Part shown: piece by piece, positions 63,917-64,000 of the stretch
Numbering within the stretch: position 1 is the stretch's first letter
Layout: each line of letters begins with the position of its first letter
Assembly (NCBI GenBank): GCA_958510825.1
Contig: OY294044.1
Coordinates: forward strand, 79,158,895-79,222,894
Direction of reading: 5' to 3'
Length of the DNA: 64,000 nt
Origin: Brachypterus glaber
Lineage: Eukaryota; Arthropoda; Insecta; Coleoptera; Kateretidae
Program-made: the position numbers and the translations under genes
The notes under the pieces: model-generated
The model's input: the letters and a program-made list of their open reading frames with translations, nothing else
Told to the model about the DNA's origin: nothing
Database searches by the model: none

Positions 63917-64000
63917 AAGTGGGCTTTGATTATCTAGCAATTCGCCCGCATAACAAATGCAGTAATAAAAGTATAAACAAGCCATGCAGATATGTAATGC

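Noticed and set aside
1..64000. CRISPR-like arrays, tRNA or rRNA genes
   Set aside because: Tandem repeats here have drifting contiguous units without constant spacers. No cloverleaf with A and B boxes or rRNA core sequence was recognised, and the DNA is from an animal nucleus.

Overview
The window is a stretch of AT-rich insect nuclear genome. It has one recognisable host gene, spliced over about 29 kb of the minus strand, set in DNA that is mostly transposable elements and their palindromic remnants. The insect assignment rests on the host gene, a CIDE-N protein of the Drep2 (DFF-related) type, and on the insect-style Tc1/mariner, hAT-like, piggyBac-like and LINE elements. The order of insect cannot be fixed from this sequence. 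Splice sites are ordinary GT/AG. A 200-N assembly gap lies at 39073-39272.

Host gene: three coding exons of a Drep2-like gene run right to left. Exon 1 (59084-59073, four codons at the end of a GC-rich leader), exon 2 (44492-44222, the CIDE-N domain) and exon 3 (30667-29682, a linker rich in His and Cys, a DFF-C-like helical region and an acidic tail) join in phase to a predicted 422-residue protein. The introns of 14.6 and 13.6 kb are packed with repeats. A polyadenylation motif lies about 75 bases past the stop codon.

Mobile DNA, left to right: 0-9 kb holds long inverted-repeat (foldback) elements and tandem repeats, including MITEs with 8-bp, TTAA and TA target duplications. At 9.7-10.6 kb is a decayed Tc1 copy with both inverted repeats. 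At 12-18 kb are more foldback and TA-flanked elements and a nested composite with a 270-bp tandem duplication. At 18.9-22.8 kb a frameshifted reverse transcriptase with a C-terminal zinc knuckle and restriction-like endonuclease sits inside two nested sets of inverted repeats. At 23-28 kb are small MITEs and two very clean palindromes. Both Drep2 introns hold nested insertions whose empty sites can be read from paralogous copies. Intron 1 also holds a 5'-truncated Jockey/CR1-group LINE with an intact 763-codon frame and a 9-bp target duplication. At 59.5-62 kb a 1.5-kb TA-flanked element with reiterated subterminal motifs has split an older repeat.

No tRNA, rRNA, CRISPR or operon-like structure was seen. 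The most notable things are the reconstructable Drep2 gene, the reverse transcriptase unit framed by inverted repeats, and the unusual density of foldback elements, several of which can be dated relative to each other by nesting.
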